The translations under genes were made by a program, and so were the position numbers. From Balaenoptera acutorostrata (lineage: Eukaryota; Chordata; Mammalia; Artiodactyla; Balaenopteridae): 64,000 bases of DNA. The notes under the pieces were generated by a model, which saw nothing but the letters and a program-made list of their open reading frames with translations, was not told where the DNA came from and did not search any database. This document shows, in pieces, positions 10,247 to 22,539 of this stretch (its first letter is position 1; each line of letters opens with the position of its first letter). Location of the stretch: NCBI RefSeq assembly GCF_949987535.1, contig NC_080075.1, positions 5,998,606 through 6,062,605 of the forward strand. Reading direction: 5' to 3'.

Positions 10247-12195
10247 CGAGTGGATAAAAAACAGGGTGTGATGTCAGGTTCCTCCTCAAAATCCTCTCCT
10301 TTCCTTCAGGTTCCACACATCATTTCATTTGGAAAAGAGATGATTTCCTACTCTTGGCTTTATAATTTTTTAAGATGTACCGTCCCATTCAAATCACTGT
10401 AAATGTTCTCTCTGACATATTTCTGAGTTGAAGTGACTGACGAGAATTAGATGTTAAGAAGCTGTGCTATCCTCAAGAAAAAAGAAGTACCCTCAACCAT
10501 GCTAAAACCAGTTCACGTCATTCTGGATGTTACTGGAACAGCCCCTGCAGAAGACGCGTCTGGAGCTCACGGGCGTTCGTCCCATGAGAGCCCCGGAGTC
10601 AATGATCCGGTGTCTGTGACACGTGACCGTGACCCCTGGGACCACAGGGCACGAGCTGGCAGGACCAGCTCCTCCCACCCAACCTGCTTCAGCAGACTTC
10701 TCTGCAGTTAAACCAACTTGCCAGAGTGTAACCTCTGCTCTCTTTTGCTATAACCAACACATGATCTGAACAACTGTCCCCCCCGCCATCAGAAAGGGAG
10801 TGCGTGAGAAGAGTGGGCCCCTCGGTCACAGAGGGCGGGCCTCTCACCCAGCTTCACACACCTCCCCCACCCCAGACTCGACACTGCATCCCCGCAAAAG
10901 CTCCCACAGCCAGAGGAAAAGCGGAAAAGTAGCTTCAGGCTGTGACTATAACCTGCAAATAAACCATGTAGCAAACTGTCCTATGATGTCACAACAGTAG
11001 AACTCTGAAGAAAGCCATGAGCCATTTCCAATGATTAGGAAGGCTGGTTAGAAATATGAAAAAATTTGTTTCAGATACAAAGTACATGAAAAAAAACAGA
11101 ATCCAAGCCAAATAAGCCTTTCCTCTGTCCCCTGGACCCACTCGAGCTCCCAGTCTGTGTCTCTCAGGGAAGATGTGACGTCTCGTGCGGGACCTCCACG
11201 AGGGCCCGGGGGGCTGCGGGAGGAGACACAGGACAGCTGGGCATCTGGGTCATCCCTGCACTAGTTAGGACCACCCTCGAGCCAGGAAACACCTCGAGTT
11301 CCAAAAGAGAGCGAGGCCAGGAGGAGAGGGAGCAGGATTTCACGAGGGCCCTGGAGTGAGCGCCGCTCCCGGAGGGCAAGTGGAGGGATTACCTTGGTAG
11401 GTGTCCTCACAGTGAAGCCCTAGGCCAGACGGGACAAGGGACAAAACAAAACGAGGACCAAAGTGCAGAAAACACTGGGCTACCTGACTGCTTTCAATCC
11501 AGAAGAAATGTCTACTCCGTTAATAAAAGTGTATTCTTTTTAATCACTCCTCCCTTTTGCTAAAAGAAACCTAGCATCTCTTGGTTCATTTGCTTTCAAA
11601 CTATCTGGAGTGCAACCTAATAAAAAATACATGTCAAACCACCACCCAATACACATATAACACATATTTTTCATCAAAATAAACATTTCTGAAAGTTCTG
11701 CAAAACACCCACCCTGAGTACATCTGGTACACTCTATTTTCTACTCAGTTAAAAGAAAGATGACAGTTTTGACCAACTAACTGGTTGCACTACCCACTAA
11801 TGGACTGCACCCCCAACCAGAGAAACACGGTCCTACTTTGTCACTTTATGAAAAGCAGGCAAAAATCGAGGACAAGAGATTATATGCCTAATATTAAACA
11901 AAAATTCCATTTTCTGAGTGCAATGTCAAGCGGATTGTTTTCAGAGGCAATCCTAAAGAGAAAAGGATGGGGAGGAAGGGCCACAACACACAAGCAACCA
12001 ATCACTTTCTGAGCCGTAACTCTTGGCTGCTTCTGCCTTCATCTGTTGTTTCGTTTTTAGCATCTTCACAGATCCCTGAAGACTGAACATCTGTGCAACA
12101 CTTACCTGTTTTCTTCACGTCACAGACTGACTTCTTAACTTTGCCAGATTTCCAAATATAAATCAATTTCTTTCACAGACTACAAGAAAAGACTC
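10247..12195. other. Intronic sequence, no named element
   Basis: No repeat, exon or RNA gene is recognised. The section 11,500-12,180 is AT-rich. Open frames are short and without domains. Confidence 0.4.
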
Positions 12196-12199
12196 CAGA

Positions 12200-12365
12200 G
12201 CAGTGGTCTCCAAACGGGGCTGCACGTTAAAATCAGCTGGGGGATTTGTTTGTAAAAATATCACCCTGGGCCCCATCCCGGATTAATCAACGGGGCCATG
12301 GACCAGCTAAGATTTTAAAGCCTCCTGGGATCACGGTGATGCTCTATATTTCGATGGGGAGGCTG
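12200..12365 (+). mobile_element. MER5A-type hAT MITE
   Basis: The sense MER5A signature is visible: CAGTGGTCTCCAAACGGGGC, a TTAAAATCAGCTGGGGGATT motif, then CCTGGGCCCCATCCC. It is a non-autonomous DNA transposon fossil with no coding capacity. Confidence 0.8.
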
Positions 12366-12538
12366 GGTTAAACTACTGCTTGCACTGTCCTCAAAACTCA
12401 TTAAGATCTGTGCATTTCACTAAGAAAAACTGTATATAAACACTGCACTCCATGTAATAATATGCAAGCTGAAATGTTTCAGAGCAAAGCTACTGATTTC
12501 AGCAAGTTATTCTGAAATGCCTTTAAAGAAATAGCTCA

Positions 12539-12863
12539 GGACTTCCCTGGTGGCGCAGTGGTTAAAGAATCCGCCTGCCAATGCAGGGGACACAGGTTTG
12601 AGCCCTGGTCTGGGAAGATCCCACGTGCTGCGGAGCAACTAAGCCCACATGCCACACTACTGAGCCCGTGTGCCACAACTACTGAAGCCCGCGCACCTAC
12701 AGCCCGTGCTCCGCAGCAGGGGAGGCCACCGCAGTGAGAAGCCCGCGCACCGCAACTAAGAGTAGCCCCCGCTCGCCACAACTGGAGAAAGCCCGCGCGC
12801 AGCAACGAAGACCCAACACAGCCAAAAATAAATAAATAAATAAATTTAAAAGGGAGAAAAAAA
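12539..12863 (+). mobile_element. CHR long-form SINE
   Basis: A full-length long CHR element with tRNA-like head (GGACTTCCCTGGTGGCGCAG), central body and A-rich AAATAAATAAATA tail. A perfect 14-base target duplication (AAAGAAATAGCTCA) lies at 12,525-12,538 and 12,864-12,877. L1-type endonuclease sites and A tails fit LINE-driven insertion. Confidence 0.97.
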
Positions 12864-12889
12864 AAAGAAATAGCTCATACTGTAGGATT

Positions 12890-13315
12890 CCCACTAGATG
12901 ACATTCTGGAAGAGGCAAAACCTGCAAAAAGTGAACAGATCAGTGGCTGTCAGGGGTTGGGGGGGTGGGGAGAAAAGAACAGGTGCAGCACGGAAGACTT
13001 TTCAGGGCAGTAAAACCACTCTGTATGATACCCTAACGGTGGGTGCGCGTCTTATACATTTTTCTAAACCCACAGAATGCACACCACCAAGAGTGAACCC
13101 TAATGTAAACGCTGGACTCCGGGTGACAATAACGCATCCATGCCGGTTCATCAATTGTGACAAAGGTACCATCTGGGAGAGGGTGCTGATAATGGGGGAG
13201 GCTCTGGATGTGGCAGGGTGAGGCAGGAGCTATACGGGAAATCTCTGCGCCCTCTTTTAATTCTGCTGTGAACCTGAAACTGCTGTAAGAAAACTGTCTT
13301 TAAAAAAAACAAAAA
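12890..13315 (+). mobile_element. Old L1 3' UTR fragment
   Basis: It follows the old L1 3' end in sense: GACATTCTGGAAGAGGCAAA, CAGTGGCTGTCAGGGGTTGG, AGAATGCACACCACCAAGAG and TGTGAACCTGAAACTGCTGT. It has no coding potential. Confidence 0.88.
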
Positions 13316-13319
13316 AGGA

Positions 13320-13462
13320 TAGACTGATGGATGGACAGGTGGATAAACTGTGAGAAAGCAAATATAATGAAACATTAGTTATAAAATCTAGGAGGTAGAT
13401 AGGTATGGGTATTCATTTTATCGTTATTAACTTTTACGTAGGTTTCAATTTTTTCTTAATAA
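13320..13462 (+). mobile_element. Second old LINE 3' end, abutting
   Basis: GGGTATTCATTTTATCGTTA, TTAACTTTTACGTAGGTTTC and a CTTAATAAAC end resemble another old L1-type 3' terminus in sense. The family name is uncertain. Confidence 0.55.
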
Positions 13463-13519
13463 ACTGTTGGGAGGAAAGCTCCCCCAGACGATTATATTCA
13501 GGCACTTCCTCTAAGTGTA

Positions 13520-13650
13520 GTAGTCCCCAGACCAGCCGCTTCCACGGCACCCAGTAACTTGCTAGAAACTCGGATTCTCCGTCCCACTCCAGGCTGACTG
13601 CACCAGGATCTGTGAGGCGGGACCCAGCCATCTGTGCCCAACAAGCACCC
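13520..13650 (-). mobile_element. MER5A-type hAT MITE
   Basis: Reverse-complement MER5A is plain: AGTCCCCAGACCAGCCGC, AACTTGCTAGAAACTCGGAT and CCAGCCATCTGTGCCCAACA. Confidence 0.85.
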
Positions 13651-13654
13651 AGGG

Positions 13655-15740
13655 AAGGCAGGCGGCGGTGGGGACGGGGCCAGCGTGCTACACAGACCAG
13701 GCTCCAACCAAACCCCAGCAATGTCTAGACGGGGAAATGATGGGGGCCGTAATCTTAAATGTCACCAACTCTGGGTGTCTCCTCAGTTATTTCATGACAG
13801 CAAATTGAACCGATAATCTCCTAGCTCTTTGGTTCCACACGTTTCCTACGTGGAGTCCTAAATGTGCTCCTTTTGTGGTCTCACCACTGTCATTCTGTTT
13901 CACAACTTTCAACACAAGAGCAAACTGCCAAATCAACAAACAAGTAAGTGCTTCTTATTTCTCTTTCATTCTATATTAATCTGTACTTGCAAAAAAGAAC
14001 TTACAGAGTCTAAGACAGAGGCCAGTTATTTGGTAAAAAGCTACATCTGACAAAAAATGGGGTTTTTTTTCAGATAAAATAAATAAAACTGGCTTTATCT
14101 TTAAGGAGTTCCACAATTACAATCAAAAGACAATCTCACTGACTATACAAGGTTCTTTATACTTCTGGATATTTTGAGATAACAGTGTTTGTTGAAATAA
14201 TATTTTTTTCCCTAAATTCTCACAGGACCTTTAAAGTACACTCCACTGAGTTTTAGAGAAATAAATCCTTTCCTTTTTGAAAATGGCAGCTACACGAGTA
14301 AATGCTAAGTGTTCTACTTGCGTTTCTATAGATCATCCGCAGACTATTAAAACAGATAGCATTAAGCAAGTTATGAGAGGGTGGAACTGAATTCCTCCCC
14401 TATCTCATGTAGAGCAGGCCAAACAAATCATAAGAACATCCTGCTCTGTCCTATCTGGTTTAAGGAACATGTTCTATAATCCTATCCACGAAGGCCCTTT
14501 CATTCCAAAATAAAGTTATTTATGTTCTAAGTAAGACTTGAAGCCTTGATAATGGTGTATGAAAGTATCAGCCAGGCCAACTGCAGAGCAGAAAACTGAA
14601 CAGAAAACTATTTACCAACAACCGGTAAAAACCCACAATTAACTCCAAGATGATTAGCTAATATTAGCTGATATTTAACTAAAGCTAATGGATTTTCAGT
14701 CAACAATAAAATCAAAGCTAAATGCAAAAGAGAATGGCTCATAAATTAGCTAATTACTGGCACTCCTCTGTGGCAGAGCACGCCTGTCTACCTGCCTACC
14801 TAACACAGACCGACTGACCTGTGATGGCCAAGTGATGGTTTCAAACCCGCTCTTCCTCAAAGGCAATTTTCATGGCAATTCCTCCAAAGTCCTTGAATCA
14901 CCAGAAACAGACGCAAGCCCCAAAGACCCTTTAAAATTCTGAATCCTCACTCAGAGATAATAAAGCTGTTTCAAAACTCTGAAGTTTGCAAATCTCTCTA
15001 AGATACAAATCGATCTGCTTAATAGCTTCTCTCCACAGTCAAAGTGTAAGAGATGAAAAGGCGTTACCCCAGCCCGAGTCCAAGTCCATTCCCGCAGCAG
15101 CACCCAAACCCAAGGAAGCTGTGAAGCTGAGAAACAGCAGGACAAGGACTCCCCATGTGGGTCCCCGGACATGCAGGGGACTCGTGAAGACACTCGGCTT
15201 TTATCCAGGCTTCCACCAACAGAAACAGGAGGTGCCCGCCAAGAAACGGGCTCCGAGGAGCAGACAAGCTTGAGAGGGATGAGCCGAGTCCTGCAGGATG
15301 CCAAACGCCCCTGCATGAATGCCACACGACCGCAGGTGTCCGGGCTCCGCCCCGGATCATCCGCCACACAGGCCACCCACCCGCTCTCCTTTCACCCCAG
15401 CACTGTTGCGATGCTGACGTCGGCACAGGAGCCCCATGTGAGAAGATGTCTCTCCTCCTGTTATCTTGGAGACCTGAAGCCGCACGGCGATGGGCCGGCC
15501 CGTCCTGGCAGTGGTTAACAGATCCCAGGTGTGCGCGCAGAGGCCGAGGCAAAGGCCTGGACCCACGGAATCTGACTCAAGTCCATCTCAGGTGAGGTGA
15601 GCCCGGGGCCCACCTTACCATTTACCTTTTGTGACTACAGAATAAACACAACAGGCGAGCATAAATGGTTCCAAAAAAGTAAAACTTTTTTTTTTAGCTT
15701 ACCTTTTAGCCTGGGAAACTTCAAACTCGCCATAGAAGTA
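13655..15740. other. Long stretch without recognised repeats
   Basis: About 2 kb, AT-rich to 14,960 and more balanced afterwards. It holds a cluster of palindromic homeodomain-like cores: ATTAGCTAAT at 14,653-14,662, CTAATATTAG at 14,658-14,667 and AATTAGCTAATT at 14,744-14,755. Freedom from repeats over this length is compatible with a conserved regulatory region, but that needs alignment. The 162- and 141-codon minus-strand frames near 14,951-15,552 overlap each other and show no domain. Confidence 0.4.
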
Positions 15741-15789
15741 GAGAGAGTAGGAGAATAAAGCCCCATGCCTCCAGCTTTAAAATCATCAA

Positions 15790-16055
15790 GACGCGCCCAA
15801 GCTGGCTTCATCTTTACTCTGACCCACCTCCTCCTTGCACTGGGCTATTCTGAAGTCAATCCCAGACATTGTTTCACATGCAAATACTTCACTATTTATA
15901 AGAAGCAAACGCTTCTGAAGTTAGTATTTCCCAAACCTGGCTGTGCAGTTATTTACACAGATTTATAAAAAATACCCACTTCTGGGCCTCAATGCATCAG
16001 CAGGTCTGGGTGGGGTCCTGGAATCTGTTTTGTAATCTCTCAGGGTCAATCTCCC
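15790..16055 (+). repeat. Old LINE-like trace followed by MER5-type element
   Basis: The part to about 15,900 (GGGCTATTCTGAAGTCAATC) resembles an old repeat also seen next to L1 ends. From about 15,925 the sequence follows MER5 in sense: TTTCCCAAACCTGGCTGTGC and TCTGGGCCTCAATGCATCAG. Confidence 0.6.
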
Positions 16056-16329
16056 ACAGCTGGGAGAGAACCAGTCCTTAAGTTCTAGACCCAAAGCCGA
16101 TTTCTGTTTCATTCCCTCCAAAGAGAGAATCTTTGGAATGTAGAAAACGTGGCAAAAATACCCAACCAAGAAACCAATTTAGACCTAAAACACTATCCAG
16201 AGCCCTCCTGCAAAGTGGAACCAGGTGCCCTAAATCTCACCTGCTAGTACTAGAGGTTTCAAAAAGGGCTGCCTTTTGAAAGCACTCCAAATGTTAGAGA
16301 TAAATGGGCTCCGACGCTGGCCCACCCCT

Positions 16330-16445
16330 TCCTTTCGTAGAAAAGGAACCTGAAGCCCGAAGAGATGACATGACCAGCTCAAGACACTGATCCTATCACA
16401 GCAGCACTGAAGGAAATCCGACTTTGAGGCTCTGTCACTCTCTGA
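16330..16445 (-). repeat. MIR SINE fragment
   Basis: The plus strand follows reverse MIR loosely: AGAAAAGGAACCTGAAGCCC, GATGACATGACCAGCTCAAG and a GACTTTGAGGCTCTGTCACT end. It is diverged. Confidence 0.6.
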
Positions 16446-18345
16446 CCTCAGGGCTTTGCCTGTTACCCGAGTCCTCCAGGACCGTCCCGGCGTCCAGAGC
16501 CTGCACTGCACACCAGAGGCACAGCACCGACACGGGTCCATTCCCGAGCACCACGGCCGTCACAGAGGCCATGATCGACTGGAACACATCCGGAGGTATC
16601 ATCTCAAACGCAAGGGACGTGTCAGACATACAGAGACCATCGGAAGGACTGAAGATGCCTGGTCTAATGCTAAGGAGCCCTCGGGATACAGGAGTGAGGC
16701 CTCCATCACCTGGCCAGTCATCACTTGCCAGGGCAGAAGCTGCCGAGAAGAAAATATTGGCTGACATCTCCAACCGTGAGTGACATAAATGATGGTGGCC
16801 ATGAGCTCTGGTCCCTGAGTCTGCAAGGGACAAGGACAGAGGACCGGCCAGACGCTGTGCTGGGGGAGGGGCTTCCTGAAGGCGGCAGGAGGAAGCACAG
16901 ACTAGCCCAGCTCCTTCCGTTCCACCATCAGGCTTACCTGACGCCACCACGGCAATTTATGGTTTCTTCTCAACCTCTCCCGACAAAGTTGAGAGGACAA
17001 AACAAGGCTGGCAACAAAGAATTTAAAAGTAAGTAAGTCGTTAATGCTGTGAACCTTCAAAGAAAGATCATTGTTAAATTTCTTAATGTGAAGCCTGCAG
17101 CCTTGACCCACCGGGAGAGGGGCCTGGCACAGAAGCACACCAGCTACACGGGGCAGAGGCCGCCTCAGGCGTAACCTCGTGAAACAGAAACGGTGATTCT
17201 AGGAGTCCTCAGAGGCTGTGCAAAAAGCAGATCATAATCTGCTTGATCCACATTCTGCGCTTATCCAAAGCCTATTTTCTTACCTCTGCTGTATACAACT
17301 AGACACCTTCAGTAATTCTCTCCTATGTTTACTACAAGTATTTACAAGAAAACACTACTAGTGTATTAGTTTATACAAGATGTTTGTATTATATGCAAAA
17401 AATGTGGGGAAACATCCTGAAATAAGACGTGTATACTTCCACCACAGTGTCAGTGCTTAGTACACGCAAGGTCAACTCCACCAAGAATGATTCTGCAGAT
17501 CGCAGAGGACGTGGGCAGGAAATAGGTGATTCTGAAACCCTTTGAGTCCTGAGCTTCCATGGCCTCTTCCTCCAAAACCAGTACAGGCATCCCCTGGGAA
17601 ATGCCCTCTGATAAAGGTATATATAAAGTCGCACCTATGAGAAGTCCATACAAACCACAAAAATTAACAACAAACTCCCAAAGGAAGAAACTCCAATGTA
17701 ACACGGAGTTGAAAACTTTAAACCGGTCAGAAAATTAACAGTAATTCATGATCTTGCCATCCAGGGGATTGGGGGCGCGGGGGTGGTGAAAGGGGGAAAA
17801 AAGCAGACTTTAATTTACCTTTTTCTTTCAGACTAGCGAAGCAGCAAATTTCCACAATCAACTGAACCTGTGTTCCCCCAAACTGAGTTATGAAAAACGA
17901 TGCTTAGTAAAGGGAACAACAAGGGGAGGAAAAGGCACAAAGGACTTCCAAATCCAACAGCCAGCAGAGCGAGCCCAGGGCGGAAACGGACCAATTCCCG
18001 CAGCCGGTGTGGACCAAGACCCTCAGCTTAGAACTGGACGTTCCTCAGGATAACCTAGGAGCGTTGACAAACCACCCCGCCCAGGCGGCACCCCCAGGAC
18101 AGGCCAGCTTGAGTCCCTGGGGATTCGGCACAGTTGTCGGGTGTGTAGGCTCCCAGGTGACCGCCACATGCAGGCCAGGCCGGGACCCGCGGCTTCACGG
18201 CGAGGATCAGAAGCTCCACAACGCAGTCCCAAGGAGCGCGAGGGTGAGAACGGGAGCCCACGGCCTTTGCTTCAGACTCCCCACGGCGGCGGCCTTGCCC
18301 TGCTGCAAACCAGGGTCAGGGCTTCGAGGCAAGAAGGTCCCGTTA
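16446..18345. other. Intronic sequence, no named element
   Basis: No transposon or exon is recognised. A 171-codon minus frame (16,435-16,950) and a 145-codon plus frame (18,007-18,444) have overlapping competitors and no recognisable product. Confidence 0.4.
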
Positions 18346-18348
18346 GGA

Positions 18349-18672
18349 TGCAGAAAACAAACTTATGGTTACCAGGGGATGGGGGAGGGAGGGATAAATT
18401 GGGAGACTGGGATTGACATATACACACTACTATATATAAAATAGTTAACTAATAAGAGCCTGTTGTAGGGCACAGGGAACTCTACTCAATACTCTGTAAT
18501 GGCCTATATGGGAAAAGAATCTAAAAAGAAAAAAGAGGGGATATACGTGTATGTATAACTAATTCACTTTGCTAGACACCTGAAACGAACACAACATTGT
18601 ACATCAACTATATGCCAATAAAAAGTTTTTAAATAAATAAACACATAAGAATACCTTAATTAAAAGAAAAAA
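18349..18672 (+). mobile_element. Young L1 3' UTR, 5'-truncated
   Basis: Typical cetartiodactyl L1 3' end: CAAACTTATGGTTACCAGGG, CACAGGGAACTCTACTCAAT, TAATTCACTTTGCTAGACAC and CAATAAAAAG. The flanks (AAGAAGGT...CGTTAGGA at about 18,331-18,348 and 18,674-18,694) look like an imperfect target duplication. The 5' end is cut inside the 3' UTR. Confidence 0.92.
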
Positions 18673-18694
18673 AAAGAAGGTGGTCTCGTTAGGA

Positions 18695-20940
18695 CCTCTG
18701 TGTAGCAGGTGCAGCTGGAGTTAGGGAATGAACTAGCCAGAGAAGCTGCCATGAGCTGGAGTTAGACCTCCTGTCTTGCTGACTTTGAGTTTTGAGGGAA
18801 GAGCAGAGCAGAGGGGCTCTGCCCGCTGGGCACCTGCCGGGGGAAGCGGGAGGAAAGCACCCCGCAGCTTCACAACAACCCGTACTCTATGTGAATTACC
18901 ACAAAAAAACAAACGCAACCTGCCACCACCATCCTTAACACACCAGAGACATTCCCATACACATCGCCTCCCGGCGCCTTTCTCCACGCAGCCAGCCCGC
19001 CCCCGGAGCACGAAGTCCAGGCAGCCTCCCCTCTCCGACACCGACACGGAGGAAAACAACGCACCTCTCCCACACCACCGCGCAGAAGCAGGGTCTGGAT
19101 TCTCAAGGCTGCGTTAGGGGTTACCTTTCTCTCAGGGCCTCCCATGAAATAGTGACAATTTAGGTTTTCCTCTTTTTTGTTTTTTAACCGTAGAGCCTAC
19201 TGACATGTTTTAAGGTGGAAATTAAATTTCAAAAGCATGTCTGTAAGATGGGAGTGTTACTTGTCTACTGTTTAGATGGCTGGGAGAGCTGAACTCATGG
19301 TAGGAAAGCTCCAATGATTAGCGCTAAAGGCAACCCAGCTGGAGTACAGAGCTTTCAAAGGACGGAATTTTAAATATGGTTTTTATTAATGTGACGCATA
19401 GAAAAATTGAGTATTAAAAATATTGTTCTCTAAAGACCGGCCTGATGCAACACACTGCAAAACAGCATATTAATTCTGCCAAAACCAGAAATTCCGCAAT
19501 AATTCCACTTGCTTTCCAAATTAAAGCCTAAAACAGACAAATCTAGTAATTATTCTCACATTAAGCAAACAGTAACAAAAGGTGACTGAAGTAATTAGCT
19601 TGAATATCTGAACTTTCAGGAAGCACCATTTGAAAGGCAAAGGAACATGACAAAAAGCACCATGTTTATCACAGTGCCGGCACCTAACAGTCACGGGGTA
19701 AAAGCGTATTTTTTTTTAAATGAGTAAGAGGAGAGAAAGCGAGAGTGTCAACAGGTCATTTTAGGCAAAAACGTCAAAGCCCTTTTGGCAATCTCCTCCA
19801 AGGCTGGTTCACCTCGTAAGTAAGCCACTGTTCCCTCCAGCTCTCTGGGTCCTTTGGGGGTTTTCTGGGCAAATGAGGGAGGGGGAACTAGAGGTTCTCT
19901 CCAGTTCTTTCCAGAACGACCATCCTATGATTCTGAGACATCAACATAAAAACCACTGGCCTCACCCACTAGCCCCACAAAAGACACACACTTAAGGACA
20001 ACTGTGCCTCACGTCTCTCCGCCCACACCCACTTCTTCCCTCGCTCCCTCCTGCACAGCCCTGACTCCACACCTCCAGGCGGTACCCACCCTCCATGCGG
20101 CAGCCCCGCTTCCAGAGCTGCTCGCTCGCAGCCAGGGCTGTGAATGTTCCTATTTCAACAGGGACGCTGTCTACTGCCTGCTTCCCAATTCTGCAAGAGA
20201 GAAGGTGATCAAGAACCAAAAAGCGAGTCTCTCCCGAGTTCTCCACTTGATGAGATTCACACCTGCCTCCCTGCCCTGCAACCCCAACTCAAAGCCCACC
20301 TGCCGTCCGGCAGGCCTGCGCTGGGGTCTGCAGCCCCCCCAGGGCGCCGTGCCGGCAGGGTCTACTTCGCTGGAAACCTGCACCGGGCTCGGCGGCGGTG
20401 CCCAGCCCCCGAGCCTCTCCGCAACCGCCTCACCCAGGAACTCAGCTCATTCCTTCACCCTCTGAAACACTTCCTGTTGTACCACGAAGTGTGCTGCAAA
20501 CTGAAACGGAATGAGAATCACGTCACCATATCACCAAACGGGGGGAGTGGGGAGGGAGAGCGCCCCACTGCACTGCTTTCAATCCAGACAGAGAGAGAGA
20601 GAAAGCACCCGGGGTGGGGAGTCGGGGGGGCCCCAGCTCTCTGGGACCCTAGTCCAGACCAGGCCACAAGGCCCCTCACTGCTCACCTGTCACCTGCGGG
20701 GTTGGGCTACGGAATCCCTAGAAGCCTTCCCTACATCCACATCCTGTGACACTCAGAGCAACTAGGATCCCACCGGCATGCTATGGTCGCTTTACAAAAT
20801 CATGGACCCAAGTAACACCTGACACCACACAGACCCAACGTAACCCCGGCCCGACTAAGCCACCCTAACAGCTGTGCTCCAACGTAGTGTCTAAATCAGC
20901 TGCCAACCACCGCCACTTCCTGGAACCTCTTACTAGGTCC
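18695..20940. other. Intronic sequence, no named element
   Basis: 19,150-19,760 is AT-rich and repeat-free and could hold conserved noncoding sequence. 20,000-20,760 is GC-rich with overlapping meaningless frames (201 and 153 codons). No RNA gene is recognised. Confidence 0.4.
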
Positions 20941-20944
20941 TTAC

Positions 20945-21085
20945 TATCCCAAGTGTGAAGCTGCTGTAGCATCACCAGGAAGCATGTTAGAAACGTAGAC
21001 TCTCAGGCCCCATCACAGACCCGCGGAACGACCATCTACACGTTAACAAGCTCCCCAGTTGATTCAATCAAGTGCACAGTGAAGG
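20945..21085 (-). mobile_element. MER5A-type hAT MITE
   Basis: Reverse MER5A: AAGTGTGAAGCTGCTGTAGC, ATCACCAGGAAGCATGTTAG, TCAGGCCCCATCACAGACCC and GTTAACAAGCTCCCCAG. Confidence 0.85.
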
Positions 21086-21284
21086 CTGAAAAGCACCAAA
21101 TGAGGCACAGAAAACTGTGGGGAAAGGAAACCTTCAGGGCAGCAACGTCTGCCCTCCTCTGTCCCTCGATCCCACCCCTACTCCCACCCACCCCTCTTCC
21201 CAGCATCACCCAGGGCCCCAAGCCCTCCCGCCTGGTCACACCTATCGACCCAACCTGCCAATACCCTGGGAAACAGTCTGGCAA

Positions 21285-21480
21285 ACGGGTAAAGTGCTAG
21301 ACTTAAGTCAAGACTGCAAGGCCTTAAAGCCCAGTTTCTCCACTGCCCACTAGCTATGTCACTATAGACAAGTTACTCAACCTCACAAATTACTCATATG
21401 TGACGTAAGGATAAAAATGAGTAAACACATATACAAAAACCTCATGGAGTCAGTACTCAAGATAGCTATTATTTTTTAAC
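21285..21480 (+). repeat. MIR SINE
   Basis: Well-preserved sense MIR: CCACTGCCCACTAGCTATGT, GACAAGTTACTCAACCTCAC and a 3' end AGATAGCTATTATTTTTTAA. Confidence 0.93.
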
Positions 21481-21484
21481 ACAC

Positions 21485-22535
21485 TGTCAAGATGTCACCT
21501 CTCTTTACTAATTCAAATAAATCATTTTGGTTCCAAAACTCCCACAAATCCGTCCAGCCTGCAATGTCAGCATTTTTTCTCTTGTGAGTCTCCACCTGTC
21601 CATTTCCATTAATGTATACGATCACCTTACTGTATCAAAGGCTAATGAGTCCTCACTGAGCTTAGCACATCCTGATTCTTTTCTAAAGCCACCAAAATCA
21701 GTTTGCGTAATACCATCAGCTCTCAAACACTGCAGAAGGCGTACCCCAGACACTCCCCACGTGTCTGACCCACTGAAGTGAAAAATCAATTCACGCAAAG
21801 AAATTAAGCATCATAGTAAGAGAGTCTTAACCTCAGGCACTTAACCCTCAAATCCCACCATTTGTTTTATTCTTCCTAAGAACTGAACTCATCTTCAAAC
21901 TTCATCTTCTGACATGTAAACATCAGACACAATCTGGTTCGTTTACCTGTAGATGGATCTCACTTCCCCTTCATAATCAGCATTTTGGGGAAGGAAGTAA
22001 ACTTCACTTACTCTCCTAAACAGCCAATGAGAAGCCTGCCAACTACAAGCTGGGGATGCATGACTTCCTCCAGGCCCGACTCTCATTTCCTGTTGAGCTA
22101 AGAAAAGCAGGTCTAGTGTTGCCACACATGAATCGAGGCATTTGAGCCCCTAAAACCATAGCCAACGTAGGACTTACTTATCCCTTTCCTATTATCATCC
22201 CATCCAAACACACAGATAAAAAAATCCTAACTCCCAGCTGTAAAACAGGACATGTGGTAACACTGCAATTAATGGGTGATGAGACTTTTTGGTAAAATGA
22301 AGATATTAAAAAGGTCAGCGTTCTCTCTCCATCTCAATGCCGAAAAATGGAATCTTCCACAATATCCAAAACCTTTTGACTCTTCCTTAATGAAGGACAA
22401 AGGGAAGAGAAAGAGAGAACTGAAATGACAGAGAAAACAACAGGGCACTTATAAGAAGTTTGCCAGCCGCAGCCCCTGGTGAGCTGACCGCAGCTGCCTG
22501 AGGGGCCTGAGGGGCCTGAGGGGCTGGAGGAGAGA
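21485..22535. other. Intronic sequence with a small 9-bp repeat
   Basis: GAGGGGCCT-type units recur three times near 22,498-22,527. Otherwise no element is recognised. Confidence 0.45.
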
Positions 22536-22539
22536 CCGG

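Noticed and set aside
12536..12927. Open frames of about 80-100 codons inside CHR SINEs, here and at every SINE copy
   Set aside because: They recur identically with the SINE consensus and reflect its GC-rich body.
20144..20749. 201-codon plus-strand ORF
   Set aside because: GC-rich intron; a second long frame overlaps it, with no recognisable product.
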